Assembly (NCBI GenBank): GCA_030823965.1
Contig: JAVBYP010000186.1
Span: 1 to 7,485 of the forward strand
DNA: 7,485 bases
From: Sideroxydans sp.
GTDB lineage: Bacteria > Pseudomonadota > Gammaproteobacteria > Burkholderiales > Gallionellaceae
Direction: 5' to 3'
Under the pieces are notes generated by a model, which saw only the letters and a program-made list of their open reading frames with translations, searched no databases and had not been told where the DNA came from. Numbering within the stretch: position 1 is the first letter of the stretch; the number at the start of each line of letters is the position of its first letter. A program made the position numbers and the translations under genes. This document shows, piece by piece, positions 6,158 to 7,485 of the stretch.

Positions 6158-6756
6158 TCAAGTCTCCTTCCAGCCTGGAAGAACTCATCAGCGCGTTGCG
6201 CTGTTTGCCGGGAGTCGGTCCTAAGTCGGCACAGCGCATGGCGTATCACCTATTGCAACGAGATCGTCAGGGTGCGTTACATCTCTCCCATTCACTTAAA
6301 CATGCGGTAGAGAGCGTCAAACATTGCGCCAAATGTAACAATTTCTCCGAAGAGGATATCTGCTCTTTGTGCAGCTCGGGTCGGCGCGAAAATGATTTGC
6401 TTTGTGTGGTGGAAATGCCGGCTGACTTGCTGATGATGGAGCAGGCGCAGTGCTATCGTGGTATGTATTTCGTATTGATGGGCCGCCTTTCGCCGTTGGA
6501 TGGTGTGGGGGCGCGTGAGTTGCCATTGGAGCGCTTGCTCAAGCGCGCGCAGGAGTTGTCGTGCGAAGTCATCTTGGCGACCAACTTTACGGTCGAGGGG
6601 GAAGCGACGTCGCACTACATCGCGACGATGTTGCGCGCGAATGGCATCAAGGTGTCTCGTATCGCAAGGGGATTACCGGTTGGTGGTGAGTTGGAGTATG
6701 TGGATAGCGGGACATTGGCACAGGCAGTGCTGGAAAGAAGAGCGGTAACCGAATGA
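6154..6756 (+). CDS. recR: Recombination mediator protein RecR
   Basis: RecR works with RecO and RecF to load RecA on SSB-coated single-stranded DNA during gap repair. The 200-residue product has the N-terminal helix-hairpin-helix ([20 protein letters not shown], about 15-34), a four-cysteine zinc finger C58, C61, C70 and C73, and a Toprim domain from about 82, with [25 protein letters not shown] and [12 protein letters not shown]. The C-terminal block [18 protein letters not shown] is typical. Length agrees with the E. coli protein (201 aa). The only start giving a full N-terminus ([10 protein letters not shown]) is TTG at 6154, which overlaps the ybaB stop in the string TTGA. No ATG occurs in frame before the hairpin motif, and the upstream ribosome-binding site is weak. 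This suggests translation coupled to ybaB. The stop overlaps the next gene's ATG. Confidence 0.96.
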   Translation: MIKSPSSLEELISALRCLPGVGPKSAQRMAYHLLQRDRQGALHLSHSLKHAVESVKHCAKCNNFSEEDICSLCSSGRRENDLLCVVEMPADLLMMEQAQCYRGMYFVLMGRLSPLDGVGARELPLERLLKRAQELSCEVILATNFTVEGEATSHYIATMLRANGIKVSRIARGLPVGGELEYVDSGTLAQAVLERRAVTE

Positions 6757-7485
6757 CCGAACAAATCGAAAATAGCCTTCCCGGAGAGCGCCTGCAGAAG
6801 GTGCTTGCGCAAGCAGGCATCGGGTCGCGCCGAGAGATGGAGGAGTGGATCAGTGCCGGTCGTGTGACGGTGAACGGTGCCGTGGCGACCCTTGGTGTCA
6901 GAGTGGTCGAGGGCGACAAGGTGATGGTCGATGGCCGCATCCTTAAACTCCATTTGGAAGAAGAACAAGCCTTGCCGCGTGTCTTGATCTATCACAAGCA
7001 AGAGGGGGAGATCGTCAGTCGGGACGACCCCAAGGGGCGTGCGAATGTCTTCGACAGTCTGCCTAAGTTGCGTGGTCAGAAATGGATCGCCATCGGGCGT
7101 TTGGACTTTAATACCAGCGGTTTGTTGATATTCACGACTTCGGGCGAATTGGCGAATCGGCTGATGCATCCTCGTTTCGAGGTGGAGCGTGAGTATGCAG
7201 TGCGTGTGCAGGGCGCGATGACACCTGAGCAGATGCGCAAAATGACTAAAGACGGTATCGAGCTGGAAGATGGTGTGGTGCGCTTCGAACAATTGAGCGA
7301 CGAGGGCGGTGAGGGCTTCAATCACTGGTATAGATTGGTGTTGAAAGAGGGGCGCAATCGCGTGGTGCGTCGTACTTTCGAAGCGCTGGAGCTGCCTGTG
7401 AGTCGATTGATGCGTGTGCGTTTCGGCATCATCAATCTCCCCTCTCGCATAAAGAGGGGCATGATGTCCGAGTTGGGCGATGTCG
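6753..7485 (+). CDS. rluB: 23S rRNA pseudouridine synthase RluB-like (3' end outside window)
   Basis: The product is an RsuA/RluB-family pseudouridine synthase; RluB makes pseudouridine 2605 of E. coli 23S rRNA. I translated it by hand because the frame stays open to the right edge: 244 codons are visible. Residues 11-60 form an S4 RNA-binding domain ([25 protein letters not shown]). The catalytic motif [15 protein letters not shown] is at 115-129 with the nucleophile Asp118, followed by [20 protein letters not shown]. The C-terminal motifs [14 protein letters not shown] and [10 protein letters not shown] fit RluB better than RsuA. The ATG at 6753 overlaps the recR stop as ATGA, with a purine-rich stretch (6732-6742) upstream, so the gene is probably translated with recR. 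One small oddity is NRVVRR where relatives I remember have NREVRR. RluE or RluF is less likely; a tail beyond residue 244 cannot be judged. Confidence 0.9.
   Translation, partial: MTEQIENSLPGERLQKVLAQAGIGSRREMEEWISAGRVTVNGAVATLGVRVVEGDKVMVDGRILKLHLEEEQALPRVLIYHKQEGEIVSRDDPKGRANVFDSLPKLRGQKWIAIGRLDFNTSGLLIFTTSGELANRLMHPRFEVEREYAVRVQGAMTPEQMRKMTKDGIELEDGVVRFEQLSDEGGEGFNHWYRLVLKEGRNRVVRRTFEALELPVSRLMRVRFGIINLPSRIKRGMMSELGDV

Noticed and set aside
6553..6615. RecR Toprim motif reads [11 protein letters not shown] instead of the E. coli ATNPTVEGEAT
   Set aside because: From memory, Phe at this position is common in betaproteobacterial RecR, so it is probably ordinary variation.
6615..7325. 236-codon minus-strand open frame opposite recR and rluB
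   Set aside because: It is a mirror of two well-supported coding genes; its open length follows from the codon bias of the opposite strand.

Overview
The window is a stretch of ordinary housekeeping chromosome from a proteobacterium, most likely a betaproteobacterium. The Nitrosomonadales/Gallionellaceae area is my best guess, made from protein style and gene order rather than from any search. The supporting signs are a short 4.5S-type SRP RNA, a dnaX-ybaB-recR operon, a 508-residue single-chain class I fumarase, and an MlaA lipoprotein that implies an outer membrane. Base composition and coding style look even from end to end. I see no insertion sequence, phage gene, tRNA, CRISPR array or other mark of transfer.

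Left part (1-2398): the 3' part of htpX (membrane zinc protease) enters from the left edge on the + strand. It meets two minus-strand genes, ylqF (circularly permuted ribosome-assembly GTPase) and mlaA (outer-membrane phospholipid-handling lipoprotein), which lie 10 bp apart and probably share a transcript. A strong hairpin with an A-tract on one side and a T-tract on the other sits between the converging htpX and mlaA and should stop transcription from both sides.

Middle (2399-4222): the intergenic region between ylqF and the fumarase gene carries a near-consensus sigma-70 promoter (TTGACG, 17 bp, CATAAT) facing the fumarase gene. This fixes the fumarase start at 2512. After fumarase come a short direct-repeat/hairpin segment and then the SRP RNA gene (ffs), which would be missed by a protein-only annotation.

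Right part (4223-7485): dnaX, ybaB, recR and rluB form a tightly packed + strand operon. There is a 15-bp gap before ybaB, a 4-base TTGA overlap into recR and a 4-base ATGA overlap into rluB, which runs off the right edge. The products cover replication (clamp-loader tau), nucleoid/DNA binding, recombinational repair and 23S rRNA pseudouridylation.

I did not find a previously undescribed system. The points that merit a second look are small: the apparent absence of a dnaX frameshift signal, the repeat/hairpin between fumarase and ffs, the TTG start of recR, rluB appended to the dnaX operon, and mlaA paired with ylqF rather than with mla transporter genes.
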